Shown here: piece after piece, positions 18,490-27,164 of the stretch | Layout: each line of letters begins with the position of its first letter | How positions within the stretch are numbered: the stretch's first letter is position 1 | Origin: Bacillota bacterium | GTDB lineage: Bacteria > Bacillota > Sulfobacillia > DUMF01 | Assembly: GCA_012840015.1 (NCBI GenBank) | Contig: DUMF01000025.1 | Location: 1 to 64,000 of the forward strand | DNA length: 64,000 nucleotides | Direction: 5' to 3' | Position numbers and translations under genes: made by a program | The notes under the pieces: generated by a model | What the model was told of the DNA's origin: nothing | The model's database searches: none | Seen by the model: only the letters and a program-made list of their open reading frames with translations

Positions 18490-20015
18490 CAGAGGGGGTT
18501 AGTTTCTTCGAACGTATCCAGGGTAAGCTTCATCCGGTTACTGTGAAGTATTACTACGGGCCAAGAATGCTCAAGAGCAAAGAATCCTTGCCTTATTTGG
18601 CTCGAGTATTGCTGGCCCATGTAGTAATGCTCGTAAAGCGCGGAATCATCCCCGAAAGCGCCGGCGCAAAGTTGGCAGAAAGCTTGTTGCAGTTTGCCTT
18701 GGAGCCAGACAAAGCTAAGCTGGCGCTGGACCCCGGCCTGGAAGACCTTTATGTCAACTTGGAAAGGTTGCTGACTCGCGAATTGGGAGCAGAGGTAAGC
18801 GGTTACCTTCCGGTGGGTCGGAGCCGCAATGACCTTGAGGGGACAATGTGGAGGATGGAGCTGCGGGAGAAGGCAGCGCGGGTATTGGATTCGTTCATAT
18901 CTCTCGTACGTATACTGTGCAGGCGCGCGGAAGAGATGTCAGAGGCGATTATGCCGGGGTATACGTACGGCCAGCAGGCGCAGCCCATCACGATGGGCCA
19001 CTATCTGTCCGGTATCGCCAGTGCGCTATTGAGAGACTGTGGGCGCATGGCTGACGCCGTAAAGCGGTTCGATTATTGCCCGTTGGGGGCGGCTGCTTTC
19101 GCGGGTACGGGCTACCCTATAGACCGGGAGCTTACTGCAAGATTGTTGGGCTTTCGGGGAGTGATGGAACACTCTCTGGACGCCGTTGCTTCCGCTGACT
19201 TCATGCTCGAAACTCTTTCGGCGGCTGCCATGGGTGCAGTGACGTTAACGAGATTTGCGGAAGACATAATGAAATGGTGTTCTAACGAAGTTGGATTCGC
19301 CTCGCTTCCCGACGATTTGATCGATTCCAGCTCGATAATGCCCCAGAAACGCAACCCGGTGATCGTAGCCACGGTGAGGTCGCAGGGCCGGTTGGTGGCC
19401 GGGAAAGTCTCGGCGTTGTACGCAGCATGCTCGGTGGGCTTCGAAGCCAGCCGGGATGTAACCGTCGCGTGGGAAGAGGTGCTGGAGTGCCTCGGTATTG
19501 TAGAAGGCATGAGCGAGATTACTTCTGCTTACACGGGCGAGATCATCTTCAACACCGAGACCATGGAACGGGCTCTGAGTATCGGTTTCAGCAACGCCAC
19601 CGAGGTAGCGGACACCCTCGTGAGAGAAGGTGGCATGCCGTTCCGGCTGGCCCATCAGGTAGTGGGCGCGGCTGTGGCGGATCTTTATTCCAGAGGTGGG
19701 ACTCCGGCCGAGTTCACCTGTGCCTTATTGGATCGGTGGTGCAGGAAGATCGCAGGGATACCGTTACCTGTGAACGAAGCGGCGGTGCGGGAAGCTTTGG
19801 ATAACAGGGTGGGGGTGGCACGGCGTATCTCCATAGGAGGCCCTGCTCCGAGCGAGGTAAGGAGGATGATTGCGGCACAACGGGTGGCTGCGGACGAGCT
19901 CGAGGACATCTCAACCAGTTGGGCGGCTCGCTGGCGTGATGCAGGACGGCAGCTGGAGGAAGAGGCTAGAGGCTTGATAGCTCGTACCGTTCATAACGAT
20001 TCAGGGGTGATGTAG
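18486..20015 (+). CDS. Argininosuccinate lyase-like C-N lyase, atypical
   Basis: A 509-residue member of the fumarase/aspartase superfamily closest to argininosuccinate lyase. The fumarase signature SSSIMPQKRNP (281-291) with the catalytic Ser is intact, and VGRSRNDLEGT (110-120) matches ASL. The ASL motif GYTHxQxAQP reads GYTYGQQAQP (158-167), so its conserved His is Tyr here. The protein is also about 40-50 residues longer than usual. It starts with TTG 18486 overlapping the MmgE/PrpD gene, and no arginine genes are nearby. It probably splits an N-substituted aspartate to fumarate plus an amine; EDDS lyase and iminodisuccinate lyase are precedents. Confidence 0.82.
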   Translation: MTEGVSFFERIQGKLHPVTVKYYYGPRMLKSKESLPYLARVLLAHVVMLVKRGIIPESAGAKLAESLLQFALEPDKAKLALDPGLEDLYVNLERLLTRELGAEVSGYLPVGRSRNDLEGTMWRMELREKAARVLDSFISLVRILCRRAEEMSEAIMPGYTYGQQAQPITMGHYLSGIASALLRDCGRMADAVKRFDYCPLGAAAFAGTGYPIDRELTARLLGFRGVMEHSLDAVASADFMLETLSAAAMGAVTLTRFAEDIMKWCSNEVGFASLPDDLIDSSSIMPQKRNPVIVATVRSQGRLVAGKVSALYAACSVGFEASRDVTVAWEEVLECLGIVEGMSEITSAYTGEIIFNTETMERALSIGFSNATEVADTLVREGGMPFRLAHQVVGAAVADLYSRGGTPAEFTCALLDRWCRKIAGIPLPVNEAAVREALDNRVGVARRISIGGPAPSEVRRMIAAQRVAADELEDISTSWAARWRDAGRQLEEEARGLIARTVHNDSGVM

Positions 20016-20016
20016 A

Positions 20017-21546
20017 GTGAAGAAAATCCGGTTTATTTCATTTTTAGTGTGCGCGGTATTGTTCGCCGGTACCTTGGGCGGGTGTTCGCCGGCCACGACT
20101 AAGGGACCCGAGCTCGTAGTGGCAACGGGTACGGACGCGTCAACATTTGATCCTCACTTTACCACGGACTCCGCTACCGAAGTCTTGAACAAGAACCTCT
20201 ACAACAACTTGGTCAAGTTCACGGCGGATATGCAGATCGTCCCTGACCTGGCCACAAAATGGGACCTGGCACAGGACGGAGTGACATGGACCTTCGAGCT
20301 GCGCAGGGGCGTCAAGTTCCACGATGGGACAGCCTTCAACGCCCAAGCGGTCAAGGCCTGTTTTGAACGGTTACTGGACAAGAATACAGGTTCGCCACGC
20401 AGGTCCGTGCTGGAAATGATCAAAGAAATCCAGCCGGTGGATGAGTACAAGGTCAAAATCGTGACTGCCTACCCGTGCGGTTCTTTCTTGCAGCAGCTCG
20501 CCCACCCTGTCGCGGCGATCATCAGTCCAGCGGCTATAAAGAAGTATGGCAAGGACCTGGCACGCAATCCGGTCGGAACGGGGCCTTTCAAGCTGGCGGA
20601 ATGGGTTTCTGGAGAAAAGATCGTAATGGATCGCAACCCTGACTACTTTGAGGGTGCTCCACAGGTGCAGCGCGTTGTGTTCAGGATAGTCCCAGAAGAT
20701 GCGACCCGGGCGATGCTTATCGAGTCGGGACAGGTTGACGTAGCCCTGAGGCTGCCGGTGACCGAGCTACAGCGTCTTCGCACAAACAAGGATCTGAACT
20801 TGATAGAAACCCCGACCTTGATGACCATGTATGTGGCGTTGAACAACCAGAGGGGCGCTCTTCGGGATGTGCGGGTCAGACAGGCCATCAACTATGCAGT
20901 GGATAAGGACGTATTGCTGAAGGATATTCTAGGCGGTCTCGGAACGGTAGCAGACGCGCCCATTTCTTCCGCGACGTGGGGATACGCGAAGATCGGCGCT
21001 TACCCCTGCGATAGAGCCAAGGCAAAGGACTTGCTGGCGGGTGCGGGCTACGGCAACGGAGTCGAATTGGAGCTTTGGACGCCTGTAGGCAGGTACCTGA
21101 TGGACCGCCAGGTAGCCGAGAACCTCCAGGCACAGCTTGCGGAGGTGGGCATCAAGGTCAAGATCAGGCAGTGGGAATTCCAGTCCCTCATGGCTGAGGT
21201 GAAGAAGGGGCAGTTCGACATGGTACTTCTCGGCTGGAGTCCATCTACTGGTGACGCGGACCAAGGCTTGTTCCCGGTGTTCCATTCGACCCAATGGCCG
21301 CCAGGGTCCAACAGAGCACATTATAAGAACCCTCAGGTGGACTCGCTCCTTGAGAAAGCCAAGCAGGAGGTCAACCCTGAGACGCGAAAGAGTATGTATG
21401 CGCAGGCGGAAAAGCTCATCATGGACGAGGCCGCATGGTTGTTCCTGTACTATCCGAAGCAGGTCGTAGTGACCAGAGCTAACGTGAAGGGCATAGAGGT
21501 ACTGCCTGCAGAACACATCATCTTCGGTAAGGTTCAAAAAGGTTAA
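20017..21546 (+). CDS. Peptide-type ABC transporter substrate-binding lipoprotein (family 5)
   Basis: A 509-residue extracytoplasmic solute-binding protein. The N-terminus is a lipoprotein signal with lipobox LGGC (Cys 23). The family 5 pattern follows: ATGTDASTFDPHF, NLYNNLVKF, WTFELRRGVKFHDGTAFNAQAVK, and the NPVGTGPFKL motif. Family 5 proteins bind di- or oligopeptides, nickel chelates, opines and similar ligands, so the ligand is open. GTG 20017 begins just after the lyase stop. With the two ATPases and two permeases it makes a complete importer. Confidence 0.92.
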   Translation: MKKIRFISFLVCAVLFAGTLGGCSPATTKGPELVVATGTDASTFDPHFTTDSATEVLNKNLYNNLVKFTADMQIVPDLATKWDLAQDGVTWTFELRRGVKFHDGTAFNAQAVKACFERLLDKNTGSPRRSVLEMIKEIQPVDEYKVKIVTAYPCGSFLQQLAHPVAAIISPAAIKKYGKDLARNPVGTGPFKLAEWVSGEKIVMDRNPDYFEGAPQVQRVVFRIVPEDATRAMLIESGQVDVALRLPVTELQRLRTNKDLNLIETPTLMTMYVALNNQRGALRDVRVRQAINYAVDKDVLLKDILGGLGTVADAPISSATWGYAKIGAYPCDRAKAKDLLAGAGYGNGVELELWTPVGRYLMDRQVAENLQAQLAEVGIKVKIRQWEFQSLMAEVKKGQFDMVLLGWSPSTGDADQGLFPVFHSTQWPPGSNRAHYKNPQVDSLLEKAKQEVNPETRKSMYAQAEKLIMDEAAWLFLYYPKQVVVTRANVKGIEVLPAEHIIFGKVQKG

Positions 21547-21560
21547 GGGGGATTCAGGTC

Positions 21561-22478
21561 TTGTCGGCGTATCTCATCAGAAAGCTGGCGCTGACGTTGG
21601 TGGTACTGCTGGGAACCGCCACTTGTGCGTTTATTCTGGTTCACCTGGTGCCGGGGGACCCCGCTCATGCATTGGCGGGGCCCCAGGCCACGCCCGAAGA
21701 CGTGGAGAATTTACGCCGGAGCCTCCAGCTAGACCGGCCGCTGATAGTGCAGTACGCAGTGTACATGAGGAATCTGCTGCGGTTAGACCTGGGCCGCTCA
21801 TACACCAGTAACAAGCCGGTGATCGAGGAGATCGCTGCACGCTGGCCGGCGACCCTCCAGCTTTCGTTGGCCAGCCTGGTAGTTGCTGTGGCTGTGGGAG
21901 TCCCGGCAGGTGTGGTCGCGGCGACGAGACGAGGCAGTCTAGCAGACACCATCACTATGATGGGGGCATTTCTCGGTGTTTCAATGCCGTCATTTTGGCT
22001 TGGCCTGCTACTGATCTTGCTATTTTCTGTAAAGCTTAAGCTCCTGCCCTTTCTGGGTCGCAGCGGCCCTGCGAGCTTTGTACTGCCTAGCCTGACCCTG
22101 GGTCTCGGGGTGGCGGCAAACATAGCCCGACTTACCAGGGCCAGCATGTTGGAGGTGTTGGGCCAGGACTACGTGCGTACTGCCCGGGGGAAAGGCGTGC
22201 CGGGCCGTAGAGTGGTTTACGTTCATGCTCTGCGGAACGCTTCCATACCCATCGTCACTATCGTGGGCCTGCAGTTAGGAGCGCTACTAGGTGGGCAGGT
22301 AGTGACAGAGAAGGTATTCTCCTGGCCTGGAATAGGCCGTATGATAGTGGACGCCCTGATGACTCGCGACCTGTTGTTGGTGCAGGGCGGTATACTGGTA
22401 CTGTCCCTAACATTTGCCATCACGAACTTGCTGACGGACATATGCTACGCCATACTCGACCCACGGATAAGATTCTGA
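21561..22478 (+). CDS. Peptide-type ABC transporter permease, DppB-like
   Basis: A 305-residue inner-membrane permease. It has the N-terminal helix followed by the family's VHLVPGDPAHALAGPQAT segment, the typical DLGRSYTSNKPV periplasmic region, and the EAA-type loop around DYVRTARGKGVPGRRVVYVHALRNASIPIVT that contacts the ATPase. It starts with TTG 21561 after an AAGGGGG site. Its stop overlaps the next permease start (TGATG). Confidence 0.92.
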   Translation: MSAYLIRKLALTLVVLLGTATCAFILVHLVPGDPAHALAGPQATPEDVENLRRSLQLDRPLIVQYAVYMRNLLRLDLGRSYTSNKPVIEEIAARWPATLQLSLASLVVAVAVGVPAGVVAATRRGSLADTITMMGAFLGVSMPSFWLGLLLILLFSVKLKLLPFLGRSGPASFVLPSLTLGLGVAANIARLTRASMLEVLGQDYVRTARGKGVPGRRVVYVHALRNASIPIVTIVGLQLGALLGGQVVTEKVFSWPGIGRMIVDALMTRDLLLVQGGILVLSLTFAITNLLTDICYAILDPRIRF

Positions 22479-23311
22479 TGCGGCGGCCTTGCTCCAGGAG
22501 GTTTTTCAAGAATCCATCGGCGCTCGTCGGTGGTATTATCCTGGGCTTCCTGGTAATCGTGAGTGTCGTGGGGCCTGCCGTGGTGCCGTATTCGCCTTAC
22601 AAGCAAGACACATCCATTAAGCTACGGGGACCTTATGCAGAACACTGGCTCGGTACCGACGAGTTCGGCAGAGACGTACTGAGCAGGCTAGTGCTGGGGT
22701 CGCGCTACTCCCTTTCGGCTGGGTTCGTTTCTGTGGGAATGGGTTTGGCAGGAGGACTTTTGCTGGGGGCGCCAGCTGGGTACTATGGGGGGCTAATCGA
22801 CCAAATGGTGATGCTGCTATGCGACATCCTGCTGGCCTTTCCGGGGGTTCTCCTTTCTCTGGCAATAACGATGGCGCTGGGGCCTGGAATCTACACGCCC
22901 ATGGTGGCTGTGGGCATAAGCTCCATACCCGTCTTTGCCCGGCTTGTACGGGCACAGTTTCTTTCGTTACGGAACGCCCAGTTCGTTGAAGCAGCACGCT
23001 CTCAGGGAGCGAGCGATGCTAGGATAGTGTTCAAGCACTTATTGCCCAACTCGATTGGGCCGCTCGTCGTTCAGTCTACGCTGAGAATGGGCTCAGCCAT
23101 ACTCACCACGGCGACTCTCAGCTTCCTTGGACAAGGAGCGCAGCCTCCCGAGCCTGAATGGGGTGCAATGCTCAACATGGCGGTACCATACTTTTGGACG
23201 GCGCCACACCTGGTGATTCTACCCGGGCTGGCCATAACCATCACCGTGATCGCTGTGAACTTATTGGGAGATGCGCTGCGGGATTTCGCAGACCCGAGGA
23301 CCCGTGAGTAA
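22478..23311 (+). CDS. Peptide-type ABC transporter permease, DppC-like
   Basis: A permease of 277 residues with the DppC opening RRFFKNPSALVGGIILGFLV, the LGTDEFGRDVLSRLVLGSRYSLSAG segment and the EAA loop EAARSQGASDARIVFKHLLPNS. ATG 22478 in the TGATG overlap with the previous gene is preferred to ATG 22442, which would extend it upstream by 12 residues without family similarity. It is the last gene of the importer operon; a new promoter for hutH starts 8 bases after its stop. Confidence 0.92.
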   Translation: MRRPCSRRFFKNPSALVGGIILGFLVIVSVVGPAVVPYSPYKQDTSIKLRGPYAEHWLGTDEFGRDVLSRLVLGSRYSLSAGFVSVGMGLAGGLLLGAPAGYYGGLIDQMVMLLCDILLAFPGVLLSLAITMALGPGIYTPMVAVGISSIPVFARLVRAQFLSLRNAQFVEAARSQGASDARIVFKHLLPNSIGPLVVQSTLRMGSAILTTATLSFLGQGAQPPEPEWGAMLNMAVPYFWTAPHLVILPGLAITITVIAVNLLGDALRDFADPRTRE

Positions 23312-23318
23312 AGGGCCG

Positions 23319-23348
23319 TTGCAGGCGGGCACGTCTATTACATATACT
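23319..23348 (+). promoter_or_regulatory. Predicted sigma-A promoter of the hut operon
   Basis: TTGCAG (23319-23324), an 18-base spacer and TATACT (23343-23348). Transcription would start near 23355, leaving a leader of roughly 95 bases before hutH that contains the HutP-like site and terminator described next. Confidence 0.65.
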
Positions 23349-23353
23349 CAAGA

Positions 23354-23415
23354 CAGGATCAAGTCCCACAGGCGATAGATGTGAGGGGGTGTCTTACATG
23401 CCCCCTTTTGTTTTT
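23354..23415 (+). promoter_or_regulatory. Predicted HutP-responsive antitermination leader
   Basis: Three NAG triplets with exact 4-base gaps: CAG (23369-23371), GCGA, TAG (23376-23378), ATGT, GAG (23383-23385). This is the spacing known for RNA bound by Bacillus HutP. A further CAG-GATC-AAG pair lies at 23354-23363. The last triplet runs into the 5' arm of an intrinsic terminator: GGGGG (23385-23389), loop, CCCCC (23401-23405), then TTTTGTTTTT. Bound HutP would therefore compete with the hairpin and let transcription reach hutH when histidine is present. The hutP gene itself lies just downstream of hutH. Confidence 0.72.
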
Positions 23416-23449
23416 GCGATGATAGGGTAACTTACAGGAGGGTGAAGGA

Positions 23450-25024
23450 GTGGCTGCGGTGTTGGCCTTGAACGGGCATTCATTAAGGCTGGAGGATGTT
23501 GTGGAGGTCGCTCGGGGTAGCGTGCAAGTGGAGATCTCCGAGGAAGCGCTCGCAAAAGTACGTGCTACGCGGGAGGTAATCGAGAAATATGTGAGAGGAG
23601 GCCTACCGGTTTACGGGGTAAATACGGGCTTCGGGGCCTTATGCGATACTTCCATACCGGCAGGGGCCTTGCGTCGGCTCCAGCGAAACCTCGTACGTAG
23701 CCACGCCAGCGGTGCGGGAGGGTTTTTCCCACGTGAAATCGTGAGAGCAGCTATGCTTCTCAGGGCCAACAGCCTTAGCCGTGGGCAATCGGGTGTACGT
23801 CCGATCGTGGTCGAGACCCTCGTGAAGATGCTGAACAAAGACGTTACCCCTGCGGTACACTCCGAAGGATCCCTCGGGGCAAGCGGGGATCTGGCACCAT
23901 TGGCCGATCTGGCTCTGGTCGTGACCGGAGGAGGACGCGCCTGGTACCGGGGGGAGCTCCTGGACGGACGGGAAGCTATGGAGAGAGCCGGGATTCTACC
24001 CATAGAGCTAGAAGCCAAAGAAGGACTGGCCCTCCTGAACGGGACCGCTTTCATGACGGCTATGGCTGTTCTGGCTTGTGACAAAGCGGTTCGGTACCTG
24101 GAAGCTCAAAACGCTGCAGCTGCGCTCTCGCTCGCGGGATTTGCCGGCACTGCAGTTCCGTACACGGAAAGACTGATCAAAGCCAGGGCGCACGAAGGTG
24201 CGCTCATTGTGGCCCGGCACATGCGGAGGTTGCTCGAGGGCAACAGAATGGTGGAGAGTGGCAAACGAAGGAAGGTGCAGGACCCGTACTGCTTCAGGTG
24301 CGTCCCCCAGGTTCACGGAGCGGCGGTGACAGCACTCCTTCACACTGCGTCCGTCATAGAAGTAGAGATCAACTCCGCCACCGACAACCCGCTCATCATC
24401 GATGGAAACGTTTATAGCGGGGGCAATTTTCATGGCCAGCCTGTGGGGAGCGTAATGGATTACCTGACAATCGCGATCACTTCAGTTGCGGCCATGGCGG
24501 AACGGCGGGTGAACCAATTGCTTCACCCTGGCCAGAGCGGCCTGCCTGCTTTTCTCACACCTGATCCCGGCCTCAATTCTGGGCTGATGATCGCACAGTA
24601 TACTGCCGCTTCTCTTGTAAATGAAAGCCGAGTGCTAGCTACGCCCGCCTCGATACACTCCATTCCGGTGTGCGCCGACCAGGAGGATCACATCAGCATG
24701 GCCACTTACGCGGCCCACAAAGCGCTCGAGGTAATGGGCAAAGTCACCCTGGTGAGCGCGATTGAGTTGCTGACGGCCGCACAGGCTGTTGACTTGAGAC
24801 TCGTGGGGCAAAAACCGAGTGAAGTTTTAGGAGACGCGCTGAGTTCGGTGTACGAAACGACACGGCAAAGAGTTCCATTCGTGGCTGAGGACGAATCGCT
24901 GGCCGAGCACATCGAGAGCATGGCATCGGCAATTGAAGGGGGAGAATTGCACGAGGCATTGAAGCGAAAGGAGGCCAACCTGGACTTAGAGAATACGTCT
25001 TATCGGGGCGATGCTCTTGGGTGA
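23450..25024 (+). CDS. hutH: Histidine ammonia-lyase
   Basis: First step of histidine breakdown: L-histidine to trans-urocanate and ammonia. The Ala-Ser-Gly triad (residues 144-146, within EGSLGASGDLAPLA) forms the MIO electrophile. VYGVNTGFG near residues 54-62 and QDxxS-like segment PVCADQEDHISM are family features. The 524-residue length is slightly above the usual ~505. GTG 23450 follows GGAGGGTGAAGGAG. It is the first gene after the HutP-type leader and overlaps hutP by 14 bases. Confidence 0.95.
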   Translation: MAAVLALNGHSLRLEDVVEVARGSVQVEISEEALAKVRATREVIEKYVRGGLPVYGVNTGFGALCDTSIPAGALRRLQRNLVRSHASGAGGFFPREIVRAAMLLRANSLSRGQSGVRPIVVETLVKMLNKDVTPAVHSEGSLGASGDLAPLADLALVVTGGGRAWYRGELLDGREAMERAGILPIELEAKEGLALLNGTAFMTAMAVLACDKAVRYLEAQNAAAALSLAGFAGTAVPYTERLIKARAHEGALIVARHMRRLLEGNRMVESGKRRKVQDPYCFRCVPQVHGAAVTALLHTASVIEVEINSATDNPLIIDGNVYSGGNFHGQPVGSVMDYLTIAITSVAAMAERRVNQLLHPGQSGLPAFLTPDPGLNSGLMIAQYTAASLVNESRVLATPASIHSIPVCADQEDHISMATYAAHKALEVMGKVTLVSAIELLTAAQAVDLRLVGQKPSEVLGDALSSVYETTRQRVPFVAEDESLAEHIESMASAIEGGELHEALKRKEANLDLENTSYRGDALG

Positions 25025-25463
25025 TCGTTTAGACACGATAGGTAAGGTTGCCTTGCGAGTGGTATTGGTAGAGGACCCGACGGTTGAGGTGACCGCCGCG
25101 ATGAAGGCAGGGTTTCGCGTGGTGCACGGGCACGTGGGATCCATGAACCTGGAAAAGGTGATCGCTGCCATCGAGACTGCTTCCAGGCGGGAGGGTATCG
25201 TGAGTGTGGAATATCCTGAAGACCACGCACTCTACCATTCTATATTGGACGCGCTCCATGGAGTGGGAAGAGGGCAACTGGCGCTTGGCAGCATTCTCCG
25301 CACGGCGGGTCTGCGCTTCTCGGTAGTGCGCGGTCCTCGGGTTGCCGGGGAGGTGGGCAGAGGAGAGTGGTTGGCAGTGGCGTTATACGGTCATATAGGT
25401 GGGCCGGTCAAGGGAAACGAACATGAATGCGTTGGCCTGGGCATATATCATTTGGGCCGGTGA
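25011..25463 (+). CDS. hutP: HutP, histidine-dependent antiterminator RNA-binding protein
   Basis: A 150-residue protein that matches Bacillus HutP through its length: [19 protein letters not shown], then [37 protein letters not shown] and [15 protein letters not shown]. The metal-binding histidines of Bacillus HutP (73, 77, 138) have equivalents at 72, 76 and 138. With L-histidine and Mg2+ the hexamer binds spaced NAG triplets in hut mRNA and prevents termination. It lies between hutH and hutU rather than first as in Bacillus, so basal readthrough would be needed to make it. Confidence 0.94.
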   Translation: MLLGDRLDTIGKVALRVVLVEDPTVEVTAAMKAGFRVVHGHVGSMNLEKVIAAIETASRREGIVSVEYPEDHALYHSILDALHGVGRGQLALGSILRTAGLRFSVVRGPRVAGEVGRGEWLAVALYGHIGGPVKGNEHECVGLGIYHLGR

Positions 25464-25477
25464 AGGGGGCACGTAGT

Positions 25478-27130
25478 ATGAGTTCACGCGTGGTGAGGGC
25501 GCCAAGGGGAACGACGCTTTCTTGCAAGGGCTGGATACAGGAAGCCGCTATGAGGATGCTTATGAACAACCTGGATCCAGAAGTAGCGGAGAGACCCGAG
25601 GATTTAGTCGTTTACGGCGGTATGGGCAAAGCCGCGCGCAACTGGGAGGCCTTTGACGCCATCGTTGCCTGCCTCAAAGAACTGGAGAACGATGAGACGC
25701 TGCTGGTGCAATCGGGTAAGCCGGTGGGGGTGTTTAAGACCCACGCCATGGCGCCGCGAGTGCTCATAGCTAACTCGCTACTTGTACCGAAATGGGCTAC
25801 CTGGGAGAACTTCTGGGAGCTAGAAAAGAAAGGCCTGATCATGTTCGGGCAGATGACTGCTGGCAGCTGGATCTACATCGGATCGCAAGGGATCATCCAG
25901 GGGACATACGAAACGCTTGCAGAAGCTGCGAGGCAACATTTCGGGGGAACACTGAGGGGCAGGCTCGTCGTGACGGCCGGACTCGGCGGGATGAGCAGCG
26001 CACAACCTCTAGCCATCACCATGAACGAAGGAGTGGCGCTGGTGGTGGAGGTGGACGAGGCCAAGATACAGAGGCGCGTCCGAACGGGATACTGCGAGAT
26101 GCAGGCGAAAGACCTGGACGATGCTATCCGCCTGGCAATGGAGGCCAAAGAAAAGGGTATTCCTCGTTCGATCGCGTTGCACGGGAATGCCGCGGAAGTG
26201 CATCCGGAGCTGGTGAGACGTGGCATAGTGCCCGACGTCGTAACGGACCAGACGTCGGCTCATGACCTTCTCAACGGCTACGTGCCTGCCGGATTGAGCG
26301 TGCAGGAGGCCGCCGAATTGAGGAAGCGCGACCCGGAAGAATACATCCGGCGTGCGAAAGAAAGTGTGGCCGTACACGTGACGGCGATGCTGGATTGGCT
26401 CAGGAAAGGCGCTGTTGTTTTTGACTATGGTAATAACATAAGACAGCAAGCGTTCAATGCCGGGGTCAAGGACGCTTTCGCGTTCCCAGGTTTCGTGCCG
26501 GCCTTCATCCGCCCGATGTTCTGCGAAGGCAAGGGTCCGTTCCGCTGGGCGGCGCTTTCCGGTGATCCCCAGGACATCTACCGCACTGACGAAGTGATTT
26601 TGAAGGAATTTCCGCACAACGAATCACTCGTGCGTTGGATAAAGATGGCCCGCGAGCGCATTCCGTTCCAGGGCTTGCCTGCCAGGATCTGCTGGTTGGG
26701 TTACGGCGAACGGGACCGCGCAGGCCTCATATTCAATGAGCTCGTGCGTAAAGGGGAAATCAAGGCTCCAATAGTGATCGGGAGGGACCACCTGGACAGC
26801 GGGAGTGTGGCCTCACCCAACAGGGAAACCGAATCCATGAAAGACGGCAGCGATGCCATCGCCGACTGGCCCATCCTCAACGCGCTCTTGAATACCGCAG
26901 CGGGTGCGAGCTGGGTCTCCGTACACCACGGCGGCGGGGTGGGCATAGGCTACTCCATCCATGCAGGGATGGTGGTCGTAGCCGATGGTAGCGCGGAGGC
27001 AGAGGAGCGGTTGAAGAGGGTACTCGTGACAGACCCAGGAACAGGTGTGATGAGGCATGCGGACGCAGGCTATGAACTCGCGATCGCGACCGCCAGAGAG
27101 AAAGGGATCAAGCTGCCGATGGTAAAGTAA
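25478..27130 (+). CDS. hutU: Urocanate hydratase
   Basis: Second step of histidine breakdown: urocanate to 4-imidazolone-5-propionate, using tightly bound NAD+ as electrophile. The 550-residue product shows [20 protein letters not shown], the [14 protein letters not shown] nucleotide segment, and the Cys-containing [20 protein letters not shown] region. ATG 25478 is chosen because the family N-terminus begins there; the upstream frame overlaps the end of hutP. It is 14 bases from the hutP stop, in one operon. Confidence 0.95.
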   Translation: MSSRVVRAPRGTTLSCKGWIQEAAMRMLMNNLDPEVAERPEDLVVYGGMGKAARNWEAFDAIVACLKELENDETLLVQSGKPVGVFKTHAMAPRVLIANSLLVPKWATWENFWELEKKGLIMFGQMTAGSWIYIGSQGIIQGTYETLAEAARQHFGGTLRGRLVVTAGLGGMSSAQPLAITMNEGVALVVEVDEAKIQRRVRTGYCEMQAKDLDDAIRLAMEAKEKGIPRSIALHGNAAEVHPELVRRGIVPDVVTDQTSAHDLLNGYVPAGLSVQEAAELRKRDPEEYIRRAKESVAVHVTAMLDWLRKGAVVFDYGNNIRQQAFNAGVKDAFAFPGFVPAFIRPMFCEGKGPFRWAALSGDPQDIYRTDEVILKEFPHNESLVRWIKMARERIPFQGLPARICWLGYGERDRAGLIFNELVRKGEIKAPIVIGRDHLDSGSVASPNRETESMKDGSDAIADWPILNALLNTAAGASWVSVHHGGGVGIGYSIHAGMVVVADGSAEAEERLKRVLVTDPGTGVMRHADAGYELAIATAREKGIKLPMVK

Positions 27131-27164
27131 CCCCGAAAGGAACGGAGTAAACGGGGGGAGAGAA

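Noticed and set aside
18486-20015. Biosynthetic argininosuccinate lyase (argH)
   Set aside because: No arginine genes are nearby, the GYTH motif is changed to GYTY, and the gene lies within an importer operon.
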